Below, in pieces: positions 1-8,125 of a stretch of 64,000 nucleotides of DNA (its first letter is position 1; every line of letters starts with the position of its first letter). The notes beneath the pieces were generated by a model, which saw nothing but the letters and a program-made list of their open reading frames with translations, ran no database searches and was not told where the DNA came from. This stretch comes from an uncultured Erysipelotrichaceae bacterium. GTDB lineage: Bacteria; Bacillota_I; Bacilli_A; Erysipelotrichales; Erysipelotrichaceae. The stretch is from NCBI GenBank assembly GCA_902786245.1, contig CADABS010000007.1, positions 1 to 64,000 of the forward strand. Direction: 5' to 3'. A program made the position numbers and the translations under genes.

Positions 1-59
<59 letters not shown>

Positions 60-74
60 ATTTGACTCTATTTT

Positions 75-95
75 GACAAGTCTTCCAGACTTGTC
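75..95 (-). other. rRNA leader hairpin
   Basis: A perfect 8-bp inverted repeat (GACAAGTC / GACTTGTC, 5-nt loop) lies just upstream of the 16S 5' end. In rRNA operons such leader stems commonly take part in precursor processing or antitermination. That role is inferred from position only. Confidence 0.5.
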
Positions 96-185
96 TCTTC
101 CATAAACTTAATTGACGTTTTCTGTGTCTTTTTCCTGTTCAGTTTTCAAAGATCTCTGCACCACTCTCACCGAGCGTGCTTTATG

Positions 186-214
186 ATATTACCACCGCTT
201 GATTCCTTTGTCAA
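186..214 (-). promoter_or_regulatory. rRNA operon promoter
   Basis: The minus strand reads TTGACA (214-209), a 17-nt spacer, then TAATAT (191-186). An A/T-rich run precedes the -35, as expected for an UP element. It lies about 130 nt upstream of 16S and points toward it. This is the best sigma-70/A-type match in the window. Confidence 0.85.
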
Positions 215-324
215 CATCTTTTTTCAAAAGTTTTTCGAAACTTTTTTGGAAGATGTCTGACCGGCTCTGTGCGCGGGGTATTTACAATACTATCACCTTT
301 TTTCCGGTTGTAAAGCACTAATTT

Positions 325-885
325 TCAAAATTCTGATTCTTCTTCAAAATACATTTCCTGCCGCCGCATGTTTCTGTACAGATGATAATAATGATCAATG
401 CATTCCTGATTGAAAGGCTCTTCCCCTTTTTCCATTTCCCTGATCAGTTTCTGCATCTGAAATTCAATGATCTTCTGCAGCTGCGGCGAATATCCCATTT
501 CTTTGGCATGCTGGGCATATTCCGTTTCATCCAGGATCTGATAGCCGCCGTCCGGATACAGTTTAATATCCAGATCATAATCAATATTTCTGACAGCCTC
601 GCCGTCATATACGCTCGGCGAAGCCAGATTGCAGTAATAATAGATACCGCTGTGACGGATCATGGATATGATGTTATACCATTTCTTTGTATAAAAGAAA
701 CATACCGCCGGTTCCCTTGTCAGCCATCTGCGGTCATCTGCCTCAATGACCCAGGCCCGGTCGGTTACTGCGACAATGCAGTCTTCATCTGCTTTCAGCA
801 CAAACGCTTTGCACCAGGTTCTGTGCAGGCTGCCGTCATGCTTGAAACTCTGTATATATATAGTACTGCCGATTTCCGGTTTCAT
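325..885 (-). CDS. DUF402 family protein (nucleoside tri/diphosphate phosphatase-like)
   Basis: This 186-residue protein belongs to the DUF402 family. Firmicute members about this long hydrolyse nucleoside tri- and diphosphates with a metal ion. The family's conserved block is visible, with aromatic residues around WYNI, an IYYYCNLASP-type strand and a YDLDI acidic segment at about residues 70-105. An upstream TTG would add four residues. The ATG at 885 is preferred because a GGGAGG ribosome-binding site sits directly before it. The last residues are acidic (EEESEF). It lies 114 nt downstream of the AAC(3)-like gene, so co-transcription with the psu cluster is possible. The substrate is inferred from the family. 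Confidence 0.82.
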   Translation of the reverse strand: MKPEIGSTIYIQSFKHDGSLHRTWCKAFVLKADEDCIVAVTDRAWVIEADDRRWLTREPAVCFFYTKKWYNIISMIRHSGIYYYCNLASPSVYDGEAVRNIDYDLDIKLYPDGGYQILDETEYAQHAKEMGYSPQLQKIIEFQMQKLIREMEKGEEPFNQECIDHYYHLYRNMRRQEMYFEEESEF

Positions 886-900
886 TTTCCCTCCCAAATA

Positions 901-920
901 ACTGCCGCACAGGCGGCAGT
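901..920. other. Intergenic hairpin
   Basis: Perfect 8-bp stem ACTGCCGC / GCGGCAGT with a 4-nt loop. A T-rich tract follows it on the plus strand only, although both flanking genes are on the minus strand. It may be a weak terminator for opposing transcription, or a structure just upstream of the DUF402 ribosome-binding site. The role is unclear. Confidence 0.4.
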
Positions 921-999
921 CATTTTCTTTTTTCTGTTTTACAGTTCCGGAATATCCGTATTTACCGTATATTCCGGCCGTCTAACATGCATGCATTCT

Positions 1000-1821
1000 T
1001 CAGCGGTAGAGATCATAGACAACTGTTTTTTCAAAGTACTTCGTTGCCTCATCGATCGCCTGTGCCGCCGAGAAATAGCGGATCCTGCATCCGCCGAGTT
1101 CGGTTTCGCGGATCATTTTCTTCTTATGCATGATCGCTCCGACCTTCAGGAATGACTCTTCGTTCAAAGACAGATCCAGGTATTTGCGCCATGCATGTGT
1201 TCCGTTTTCCGTCGTCATCGCCGCGCCGTTGATCATGACCGGACGGCAGTCGCATCTGTATTCTGCCAGATGCATGCATGTACACGTATCGAAATCCGTT
1301 CCCAGCATCAGGACTGCACCTTTCAGTTCATACAGTCTTGCGCAGGGAGATTCTTCCGCCAGCGGAAAATGCAGCGACTGCCGGTTGCACAGCAGTTTTG
1401 CATATCTGCCCCATGCCGCATAGGATACGGACGGATGCGATGATACAACAACGCCTTCTCTTTTCCGGAAGTTTTCCGCTACTTCGCCCATGCGCGGAAT
1501 ATCTTCCGTAACCGGATCGAATGCCGGTATGGACTGCCGGATATCTTTATACAGACCGGCGCTGACCGGAGGATCCTGCCAGTCCGAAGGTTCACTGTTG
1601 CCGCGGTTCTGGGTCGGCATCAGAATGGTTCCGCCGGTACCGGCGATCTCCATCAGTGCATCCACGACCGTTCTGGCACCGCCGACGACGTAATGAAAAG
1701 ATGAAAGGCTGGAGTGCACTTCAATAATCTGATTGCCCGATACACCGAGATTCCGCAGGGCACTGACCAGTGCGTCCTTGGTAACGGGATCCGCAACTGC
1801 TTCTTTTCTTCTGTCTTCCAT
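1000..1821 (-). CDS. AAC(3) family N-acetyltransferase
   Basis: A member of the aminoglycoside 3-N-acetyltransferase (YokD/AAC(3)) fold, about 273 residues, the usual size. Recognisable blocks are the N-terminal HSSLSSFHYVVGGA segment, a PTQN motif near residue 70, HPSVSYAAWG near 130 and LGTDFDTCTCMHLAEYR near 175. Family members transfer acetyl from acetyl-CoA to an amine, but most chromosomal copies are not resistance genes and their substrate is unknown. The ATG at 1821 starts 2 nt after the psuG stop and has GGGAAG upstream. A TTG at 1836 would overlap psuG. The context suggests a role in nucleoside or sugar metabolism rather than drug resistance; that is inference. Confidence 0.82.
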   Translation of the reverse strand: MEDRRKEAVADPVTKDALVSALRNLGVSGNQIIEVHSSLSSFHYVVGGARTVVDALMEIAGTGGTILMPTQNRGNSEPSDWQDPPVSAGLYKDIRQSIPAFDPVTEDIPRMGEVAENFRKREGVVVSSHPSVSYAAWGRYAKLLCNRQSLHFPLAEESPCARLYELKGAVLMLGTDFDTCTCMHLAEYRCDCRPVMINGAAMTTENGTHAWRKYLDLSLNEESFLKVGAIMHKKKMIRETELGGCRIRYFSAAQAIDEATKYFEKTVVYDLYR

Positions 1822-1823
1822 AT

Positions 1824-2732
1824 TCACTTCCCGCAATATGCCTTAGCGATTTCCGTTCCGACTGCCGCGTTGTTGAAAACAAGCCTGATATTTGCGGCCA
1901 GCGAATCGCCGCCGGTGATCTCCGCTGTTTTCGCCAGCAGGAACGGTGTGCATTCTTTTCCTTTGATGCCCTTTTCATCCATTTCCCGGATCGCTTCTTC
2001 AATGACCTGATTGATCATGACAGGGTCCATGGATTCCTCTTCCGGAATCGGATTGGTGATGAGCACACCGCCGTCAAGGCCCATTTCCCGTTTTGCCCTG
2101 ACAATATCGGCAGCTTCCTGCGGATCATTGACCCGGCAGTCCACCCGGAGTCCGGATGTTCTGGTGTAGAAAGCCGGCAGTTCATCGGTCTGATAGCCAA
2201 GGACCGGAACGCCTTTTGTTTCCAGTACTTCCATCGTTTTTTCCAGATCCAGGATCGCTTTAGCGCCGGCGCAGATCACAGTAACATTTGTCCTTGCCAG
2301 TTCTTCCAGATCCGCGGAAATATCAAATGTCTTTTCGGCACCGCGGTGGACACCGCCGATACCGCCGGTCACGAAAAACTCGACGCCGCCTGCCGCCGCA
2401 ATGATCATCGTTGTCGCTACGGTCGTTGCACCCCAGGAATGCTTTGCCATCACCACCGGCAGATCCCGGCGGGATACTTTCGGAATGCTCATGCCGCGTC
2501 TGCCGAATTCGGTGATTTCCTCTTCGGTCATGCCGACTACACCGACGCCGTCAATGATGCCGATCGTTGCCGGAACACCGCCATGGGCACGGACGATCTT
2601 TTCAACCTGCAGAGCGGTTTCGACATTCTGCGGATACGGCATGCCGTGAGAAATGATCGTCGACTCCAGCGCAACGACCGGTTTTCTGTTTTTCAATGCT
2701 TCCTCAACTTCAGGATTGACTCTTACCCACAT
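1824..2732 (-). CDS. psuG: Pseudouridine-5'-phosphate glycosidase
   Basis: PsuG (IndA family) cleaves pseudouridine 5'-phosphate to uracil and ribose 5-phosphate in the cytosol. At 302 residues it is the normal length. The N-terminal ALESTIISHGMPYPQN block, the IGIIDGVGVVGMTEEEI segment, the FVTGGIGGVHRGAE glycine-rich loop near residue 125 and the C-terminal NIRLVFNNAAVGTEIA block are all present. The start overlaps the end of psuK by 10 nt, a coupled arrangement matching the two-step pathway of kinase then glycosidase. Confidence is high because both partners are adjacent. Confidence 0.95.
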   Translation of the reverse strand: MWVRVNPEVEEALKNRKPVVALESTIISHGMPYPQNVETALQVEKIVRAHGGVPATIGIIDGVGVVGMTEEEITEFGRRGMSIPKVSRRDLPVVMAKHSWGATTVATTMIIAAAGGVEFFVTGGIGGVHRGAEKTFDISADLEELARTNVTVICAGAKAILDLEKTMEVLETKGVPVLGYQTDELPAFYTRTSGLRVDCRVNDPQEAADIVRAKREMGLDGGVLITNPIPEEESMDPVMINQVIEEAIREMDEKGIKGKECTPFLLAKTAEITGGDSLAANIRLVFNNAAVGTEIAKAYCGK

Positions 2733-3667
2733 AATCTGACCTCCTCAATCTTCAGGCTGTTTCTCTTTTCTTCTATCATACTGCTGCACAGCTTCCTTCT
2801 GCGCACCGCATCATTTTCAATTGTCAGCACCGCAGCGCAGATGCCGTCTCCGGCTGCTTCCAATGCTTCTCTGCCATCCAGTCTTGCGGCCATATACGCA
2901 CCAAGGAATGCATCGCCTGCACCGGTTGCGTTATGCACATTGACCGTTTCATGGCGCAGATGAACTTTGTAATCCTGCGTTCCCAGCAGAATCCCTTCTT
3001 CCCCCAGCGATATGACGGTTTCTCTGACACCCTGCCTGCGGAACCATTCCAGACAGGCAGCGGCGCTTTTTTCATCCGCCGGCCGGATGCCGCTGATCCT
3101 TTCTGCTTCATAGCGGTTCGGCTTGAATATATCCAGTCTGTCCAGCACCGGGATAAACTTTCCGCATTTGCTGACGGATACCGGATCCGCCGCCTTCATG
3201 CAGCTGCAGTTTTCCAGAAGGAACCGGATACTGTCCGCTTCCAGATTCGCATCAGCTGCCAGTATATCATTCTGCTGCAGACTGTGCGGTATGTTTTCCA
3301 GCAGTGCCGGTGTCATCTTCTGCAGAATATGCATGTCATTGAGAGCCAGGCGCATATCGCGTTTTTCATCCAGTATGGCCATATATACCGAAGACTGCAC
3401 ATCGCTGAATGTGAAACTCTGCGCGCAGTCAATTCCCAGCTGCCGGCAGTCTTCTTTCATGCGCTGTCCGAAATCATCTGCAGAAAAACATGTTACCAGT
3501 GAAACCGGTTTGCCGAGCAGCGCACAGATCTGCGCTATATTCCGGCCGACACCGCCGAATTCCATGCGGATCGAGCCCGGATTCGAATCATGATCGAGCA
3601 GGCTGCTGTCTGCCCAGCCGATGATATCGATATTGGCGCCGCCCGCTACAACGATCCGTCCCTTCAT
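2723..3667 (-). CDS. psuK: PfkB-family pseudouridine kinase
   Basis: A PfkB/ribokinase-type sugar kinase of 314 residues. The N-terminal VVAGGANIDIIGWA strand and the EFGGVGRNIA substrate loop near residue 37 are the first family signature. NATGAGDAFLGAYMAA near residue 245 holds the catalytic Asp and anion hole of the second. Next to psuG, the most likely reaction is pseudouridine to pseudouridine 5'-phosphate. The ATG has AGAGGGAAG just upstream, and the gene follows the DUF3783 gene by 10 nt. No pseudouridine transporter is adjacent; the Bmp-type nucleoside system at 16273-21074 is one candidate importer (inference). Confidence 0.92.
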   Translation of the reverse strand: MKGRIVVAGGANIDIIGWADSSLLDHDSNPGSIRMEFGGVGRNIAQICALLGKPVSLVTCFSADDFGQRMKEDCRQLGIDCAQSFTFSDVQSSVYMAILDEKRDMRLALNDMHILQKMTPALLENIPHSLQQNDILAADANLEADSIRFLLENCSCMKAADPVSVSKCGKFIPVLDRLDIFKPNRYEAERISGIRPADEKSAAACLEWFRRQGVRETVISLGEEGILLGTQDYKVHLRHETVNVHNATGAGDAFLGAYMAARLDGREALEAAGDGICAAVLTIENDAVRRRKLCSSMIEEKRNSLKIEEVRLCG

Positions 3668-3677
3668 GCTTCCCTCT

Positions 3678-4250
3678 TCAGTTTACCGTTCTTTCCAGCT
3701 GCCGCAGTTCATGAGAAAGGCGGAAACAATGGCGGTCCGTCTCCTGCAGCGTAAACTCTCTGCCATGCAGATATGTATATGCTTCCCGGGCGTACTGCGC
3801 CAGTTTTTCGGAACTGTCCGAGCCGGGATTCTGTCTGACATACTGCACTGCAGCCTCGATCATTCTGCCCAGGACCTTCAGCTTCACCGCGGTTTCATAT
3901 TCCGCTTCCGCTGTTTCCAGAAGCCTGCTGACGGTCCACTGTCTGTTTTCCTGTGTCAGCCGGATCCTGATTCCGTCAAAGGCAATTCCGTACCTTTTCA
4001 TCGTATGCGAGAATGAGCGGATCGATTCCACGGTAAACCCGTCATAAAGAATGAATTCCCTGGAAAACTTCTGTCCCGGTTCCGTGACCGTATTGTCTCT
4101 TTCAAATACCGACTCCGCCGGAGAAAACAGAGAATCATCCGCAAAAACACTGCATCCGATTCCTTCTGAAGCCGCTGCTCTGCTGACTTTTTCCGCTTTT
4201 TCCCGGGTCATTCCGTATAATGCTATTCTGCTCATAATCATCGTACTCAT
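3678..4250 (-). CDS. DUF3783 domain protein
   Basis: A 190-residue protein with no recognised enzyme motif. Residues about 83-140 (REFILYDGF, then MKRYGIAFDGI, RLTQENRQW and LLETAEAEYE) match by eye the pattern of DUF3783: a short strand, a finger-loop-like helix, a T..N..W strand and an acidic helix. The C-terminal third is helical and charged. It is probably the first gene of the psu operon, ending 10 nt before psuK. Its start is uncertain, since three in-frame ATGs lie within 15 nt and no strong ribosome-binding site is seen. Function unknown. Confidence 0.65.
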   Translation of the reverse strand: MSTMIMSRIALYGMTREKAEKVSRAAASEGIGCSVFADDSLFSPAESVFERDNTVTEPGQKFSREFILYDGFTVESIRSFSHTMKRYGIAFDGIRIRLTQENRQWTVSRLLETAEAEYETAVKLKVLGRMIEAAVQYVRQNPGSDSSEKLAQYAREAYTYLHGREFTLQETDRHCFRLSHELRQLERTVN

Positions 4251-4279
4251 TTCACTGCCGCATTCATCCGGCTATCCCT

Positions 4280-4289
4280 AAGTATACTT
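4280..4289. promoter_or_regulatory. Palindrome overlapping a possible -10 of the minus-strand operon
   Basis: The perfect palindrome AAGTATACTT sits between the DUF3783 gene and the divergent MntR/DtxR-type gene. Read on the minus strand it contains TATACT, a possible -10 box. It could be an operator for the neighbouring regulator, but it does not closely match a known MntR or DtxR box. Confidence 0.3.
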
Positions 4290-4347
4290 GTTTTAAGGCT
4301 ATTTTTATACTGGTTTCAGAATGTTCAGACAGCTTCACGCACATCTA

Positions 4348-4375
4348 TTGTTTTTTTTGCCAAACATTTTACAAT
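4348..4375 (+). promoter_or_regulatory. Possible promoter of the DtxR/MntR-type gene
   Basis: TTGTTT, a 16-nt spacer and TACAAT lie 22 nt before the ATG and upstream of the GGAGG ribosome-binding site. The -35 is only a partial match. Confidence 0.45.
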
Positions 4376-4397
4376 ATCAATTAGCGGAGGTTTTACG

Positions 4398-4778
4398 ATG
4401 TCAATGCAGATTTACGAGTCAGCAGAGGATTACCTTGAAGCTATTTTAATCATTCGCGAGTGCAAGGGAATCGTGCATTCAGTCGATATCGCTGAAGAAC
4501 TTGGATTTTCAAAAGCAAGCGTCAGCGTCGCTATGAAAAAACTCAGAGAAAACGGTTATATTACCATGGAAAAAGACGGATCCATCAAGCTGCAGGATGA
4601 AGGCGAGCGGATCGCGCAGCGCATTTATGAACGGCACCGTCTGTTTACCGAGTATTTCATTTCCCTCGGTATCGATCCGAAAACAGCCCAGGATGATGCA
4701 TGCAGAATCGAGCATGATCTCAGTGATGAGACCTTCGAGAAAATGAAGCAGGATATTCTGAGCCGGAAAAATTCCTGA
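4398..4778 (+). CDS. DtxR/MntR family metal-dependent transcriptional regulator
   Basis: At 126 residues it has the size of the two-domain MntR class, without the SH3-like third domain of DtxR/IdeR. The N-terminal YESAEDYLEAILII helix is followed by a winged helix-turn-helix (DIAEELGFSKASVSVAMKKLRENGY, residues about 31-55). The metal-binding and dimerisation helices follow, with ERHRLFTEYF and CRIEHDLSDETFE, where the conserved Cys, Glu and His lie. Members repress Mn2+ or Fe2+ uptake genes when metal is bound. No metal transporter is adjacent, so the targets are not visible here. GCGGAGG sits 8 nt before the start. Confidence 0.92.
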   Translation: MSMQIYESAEDYLEAILIIRECKGIVHSVDIAEELGFSKASVSVAMKKLRENGYITMEKDGSIKLQDEGERIAQRIYERHRLFTEYFISLGIDPKTAQDDACRIEHDLSDETFEKMKQDILSRKNS

Positions 4779-4790
4779 TCTGAAAGCCAA

Positions 4791-4817
4791 AGACGGATAC
4801 ATATGCCGTCTTTTTTG
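4791..4817 (+). terminator. Rho-independent terminator of the MntR-type gene
   Basis: Stem AGACGG / CCGTCT with a 9-nt loop, followed by a run of T, 13 nt after the stop codon. Confidence 0.8.
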
Positions 4818-4828
4818 ATGCCTGCATT

Positions 4829-4854
4829 AAAAAAGACATCCCGGAGGATATCTT
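4829..4854 (-). terminator. Terminator of the cdaA-to-glycosylasparaginase operon
   Basis: On the minus strand AAGATATCC, a short loop and GGATGTCTT (one G-U pair) are followed by TTTTTT. It sits immediately after the last gene of the seven-gene operon. Confidence 0.8.
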
Positions 4855-5757
4855 CTATTCCAGATTCAGTTCTTCGATCCGTACGGCATCCGCTTCCGGC
4901 CTTGCAATGTAAACCTTTGCCGGATGGCTGCTGTCGCTGACAGCAAAGGTGAATTCGACATTGGTGCCGATTCCCCATTCCCCCTGGCGGCTGACTGCGA
5001 TCAGGGACATCGCTTCCGCATGGCCGTTTCTTTCCTTCAGTTCCCGGTCAAGATCCGATACTGCTTTCTGCGCGGCTTCCATGGGGCTCATGCCGTTTTT
5101 CATATGCATGACGCAGGCATAGCTCAGAGCACCCTTCATGATTTCCTCGCCCATACCGGTCGCTGCGGCTGCGCCAGTGCGGGAATCCGCATAATAGCCG
5201 CTGCCGGGAACCGGTGTGTCGCCGACCCGTCCGGGTTCTTTCATGAACAGTCCGGAAGTCGATGTTCCGGCACAGATTGTTCCGTGTGCATCGCGTGCCA
5301 GAAAGCATACCGTATCATGGCCGTCATAGGCGGACAGTTTTTTCAGCCGGTCTTTTTCCGCCTTCCAGATTTCCTTTGCCGCTTCGGTCAGATTGTCTCT
5401 TTCCTCAAAACCGTTTGCCCGTGCATATGCTTCCGCTCCCGGTCCGACGAGGAAATTGTTTGCCTCTTTATCCATCAGAGAACGGGCAATCCGGACAGGA
5501 GAACGGAATCCCTCCAGCGATCCGACCGCACCGAAATGAAGCGTATCGCCATCCATGAAACCGCCGTCCAGAACGACATGGCATGTACGGTCCGGCCTGC
5601 CGCCGTATCCTACCGAATGAAACTCAGGGTTGTCCTCAACATCGCTGATGCCTTCTGTAACTGCATCCGCTGCTGTACCGCCCTGCTGCAGAATATCCGC
5701 CGCAATCCTGACTCCGGCTGCGGCCATTTTCCATGTTCCGATGACTGTCCATTCCAT
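4855..5757 (-). CDS. N(4)-(beta-N-acetylglucosaminyl)-L-asparaginase (glycosylasparaginase family)
   Basis: An Ntn-hydrolase of the T2 family, 300 residues. The N-terminal block (IGTWKMAAAG, VEDNPEFHSVGYGG, FMDGDTLHFGAV) is typical of aspartylglucosaminidases. The autocleavage site is DGHDTVCFLA, giving Thr149 as the new N-terminal nucleophile. GRVGDTPVPGSGYYAD near residue 188 forms the substrate pocket. Characterised relatives split the GlcNAc-asparagine bond, and some also act on isoaspartyl peptides. No signal peptide is seen, so it is cytosolic. It starts 3 nt after the Mur ligase gene and is the last gene of the operon. Why a glycoasparagine hydrolase is tied to envelope genes is not known. 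Confidence 0.9.
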   Translation of the reverse strand: MEWTVIGTWKMAAAGVRIAADILQQGGTAADAVTEGISDVEDNPEFHSVGYGGRPDRTCHVVLDGGFMDGDTLHFGAVGSLEGFRSPVRIARSLMDKEANNFLVGPGAEAYARANGFEERDNLTEAAKEIWKAEKDRLKKLSAYDGHDTVCFLARDAHGTICAGTSTSGLFMKEPGRVGDTPVPGSGYYADSRTGAAAATGMGEEIMKGALSYACVMHMKNGMSPMEAAQKAVSDLDRELKERNGHAEAMSLIAVSRQGEWGIGTNVEFTFAVSDSSHPAKVYIARPEADAVRIEELNLE

Positions 5758-5760
5758 AAA

Positions 5761-7329
5761 TCAGTAACTGAATGCGTCCGGCAGATCATTTTCAAGAAGT
5801 ATCGTATCCTGGCTTCCTGTATTCTGATAGACGTACGCAAACGCCTCCTTCACTGTATCCACGATGATGATATCTGATGTATCAAAGCCTGTTTCTTTCA
5901 GTCCTTCCGCAATCGGTGCAGTCTGGGTACGGCCGACGAGAATGACGGTATCCGCCTTTCCTTTCATCCTGCGTCCGAATTCGCGGTTGATTTCTGCCTG
6001 CCTTTCACCCAGATCGATCATTCCCGGTGTGACGATGACCCGTCTGCCCGGCATCATGGAAAGCACATCCAGTGCCATGGCAGAGCCGGCCGGATTCGCG
6101 TTGAACGCGTCGTCGATGAATCTGTGTCCGTTGATGATTTTCAGTTCCAGGCGGTGCTCCACCTGCTTCATGTTTTTCACCGCTCTTCTGATTGTCTTCC
6201 ATTCGACGCCAAGATAACGGGCACAGGCAACTGCGGAAAGAATATTCAGAATATTGAGATTTCCGAGCAGCTTTGTCTCCAGTCCGATCCTTTCATCGCC
6301 ATGCACGACGGTAAAAGAAGAACCGGAGGCAGAATAGGATATATCTTCCGCCCGGTAATCGGCATCTTTATATTCGATGCCGTATGTAATGACTTTGACC
6401 TGATTCCGGATCCTGTATTCCCGGATCAGCGCATTGTCATAATTCAGCACGGCAACGCCGTCAGAAGGCAGCAGTTCCGCCATCTGCATCTTTTCCCGTG
6501 TGATGTTTTCCTGCGATCCGAATGTCAGCAGATGCTGGGGACCGATTGAAGTAACGACACCGATTGAGGGATGTACAAAATTCATCAGTTCCGTAATATC
6601 GCCGACATGATCCGCACCCATTTCACAGATGAATACCTTATGGATCGGCTTCAGCATCTCCCGGATGGTCCGGGCAATGCCCATCGGCGTATTGTAGCTC
6701 GCCGGCGTCATCAGAGAATTGTACTGTTCGGAAAGCATTGCCTGCATGATATTCTTGGTCGATGTCTTGCCATAGGAACCCGTGATGCCGACCGAAATCA
6801 GACCGGTATGTTCGCGCAGAATGCGCTTTGCATCATTGAGATAGTATGCATGGACCGACTTTTCCACCGGCAGGGTGATCCATCCGGTCAGAAAGACAAT
6901 CAGCCATGGCATCACCAGCATTGCCATAACGCTCAGAAACGAAAGACCGGTTCTGACCAGCAGAAACGAAAACAGAAACAGAAGAACTGCCTGTACCGCA
7001 ATCTGCCGTTTGACTCTGGCAGTCACCACCAGCGGCTTGATATAGTTCTGTCCCTTTTCATCCGTATACAGAAGAAATGCGCATACCGCTGCGGCTGCGG
7101 CCAATATGACCGTTCCGGGCCGGAAGATCAGTGCCAGGATCATCGCTGCCAGCGCAATCATGCCGGCAAGCGCCATGGCGGTCAGCTTATCGCCCAGTCC
7201 CTGCTTCATCCAGGACGCATATCTTCCGTTTTCATAGCGGTTCTGCTGAAACATCTGCAGCGCCCGCTTTGACGGTACATATGCCTCCGCCAGCAGGAAC
7301 AGTATAAGAATCCATTGCAGAATACTCAT
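5761..7329 (-). CDS. Membrane-anchored Mur ligase family protein (MurF-like)
   Basis: A 522-residue protein with two parts. Residues 1-160 contain about five hydrophobic segments (near 1-20, 50-70, 72-90, 110-130, 133-152). From about residue 180 there is a Mur ligase central and C-terminal module. Its ATP loop is GSYGKTSTK, its Mg-binding segment ICEMGADHVGDI, its HRLE block VEHRLELK and its C-terminal module DDAFNANPAGSAMAL. The usual soluble MurF N-terminal substrate domain is absent. MurF adds D-Ala-D-Ala to UDP-MurNAc-tripeptide; a membrane-tethered form may act on another peptidoglycan or polymer precursor. It overlaps the hydrolase gene by 4 nt. The exact reaction is uncertain. Confidence 0.85.
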   Translation of the reverse strand: MSILQWILILFLLAEAYVPSKRALQMFQQNRYENGRYASWMKQGLGDKLTAMALAGMIALAAMILALIFRPGTVILAAAAAVCAFLLYTDEKGQNYIKPLVVTARVKRQIAVQAVLLFLFSFLLVRTGLSFLSVMAMLVMPWLIVFLTGWITLPVEKSVHAYYLNDAKRILREHTGLISVGITGSYGKTSTKNIMQAMLSEQYNSLMTPASYNTPMGIARTIREMLKPIHKVFICEMGADHVGDITELMNFVHPSIGVVTSIGPQHLLTFGSQENITREKMQMAELLPSDGVAVLNYDNALIREYRIRNQVKVITYGIEYKDADYRAEDISYSASGSSFTVVHGDERIGLETKLLGNLNILNILSAVACARYLGVEWKTIRRAVKNMKQVEHRLELKIINGHRFIDDAFNANPAGSAMALDVLSMMPGRRVIVTPGMIDLGERQAEINREFGRRMKGKADTVILVGRTQTAPIAEGLKETGFDTSDIIIVDTVKEAFAYVYQNTGSQDTILLENDLPDAFSY

Positions 7330-8102
7330 GCTTTATCCCCTTTCAGAAATACATCCAGAACCCGGTTGAAGCGGTCTGCCTGATGCCAGTAGGCCCAATG
7401 GTCATCCCCTTCGAATACCGCCAGTCCTGCATCCGGTATTTCTTCTTCCATCTTCTTTCCCATCCACAGCGGTGCTGCCGTGTCGTATTCGCCCCATACA
7501 AGAAGCACCGGGCAGCGGATCTGCTTCAGATACGGTGTCAGGTCCTCATTGACGACTTTGACAAAGGTCGGACGCATGACACCTTTCGCATTCCGGTAGT
7601 CTTCCGAACCGGAACGGTTCTGCAGTTCTTCCAGTTTCTTTGTCTGACCCGTCATCTTCAGCACGGCCTTGCCTGCCTTGTATGTATATGTCCGGATATA
7701 CCAGTCCATGCCTCTTTTCGGACGGATACCGGCCGCCCCGGTCAGGCACATCTTGTTCACATCACCGGGATGTTCCGCACTGTAGCGGATCGCCACCCGG
7801 CAGCCGAAGGAATGCCCGATCAGGATCGGATTCCGGATACTGTTTTTCTGAATGAAATCCTGCAGAAAAGCTTCATAATCGCCGACGCCCCAGGCTTCCG
7901 GCGGATCCTGCGATTCTCCGAAACCGGGGAAATCGAGACTGAATACATGAAAGTCCGTCTTCAGATGCTCAAAGATACAGGACATCATTTCCTTGTTCTG
8001 TCCCCAGCCATGCAGAAGGATCACATCTCTGCCGGATCCCTCTTCCTCATATGCCGTTTTTACTCCGTATATTTCCTGAAATTTGCTCATAACGTAACCC
8101 AT
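7326..8102 (-). CDS. Alpha/beta hydrolase
   Basis: A 258-residue alpha/beta hydrolase. The oxyanion segment is LLHGWGQNKEM, the nucleophile elbow GHSFG (Ser98), the acid is in WGEYDTAAP (near 207) and the catalytic His is in EGDDHWAYWH (near 235). No signal peptide is seen. It overlaps the following Mur ligase gene by 4 nt, so the two are translationally coupled and may act on the same envelope intermediate (inference). The start is uncertain: ATGs at 8102 and 8090 are both without a clear ribosome-binding site. The substrate is unknown. Confidence 0.85.
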   Translation of the reverse strand: MGYVMSKFQEIYGVKTAYEEEGSGRDVILLHGWGQNKEMMSCIFEHLKTDFHVFSLDFPGFGESQDPPEAWGVGDYEAFLQDFIQKNSIRNPILIGHSFGCRVAIRYSAEHPGDVNKMCLTGAAGIRPKRGMDWYIRTYTYKAGKAVLKMTGQTKKLEELQNRSGSEDYRNAKGVMRPTFVKVVNEDLTPYLKQIRCPVLLVWGEYDTAAPLWMGKKMEEEIPDAGLAVFEGDDHWAYWHQADRFNRVLDVFLKGDKA

Positions 8103-8125
8103 TCTACATGAAAAGCAGTCATTCG

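Noticed and set aside
901-920. Terminator of the AAC(3)-like gene
   Set aside because: The stem has a T-rich tail only on the plus strand, opposite to the flanking genes; kept as a hairpin without an assigned role.
1000-1821. Aminoglycoside resistance gene
   Set aside because: The fold is AAC(3), but the gene is in a metabolic operon with core base composition and such chromosomal members are usually not resistance enzymes.
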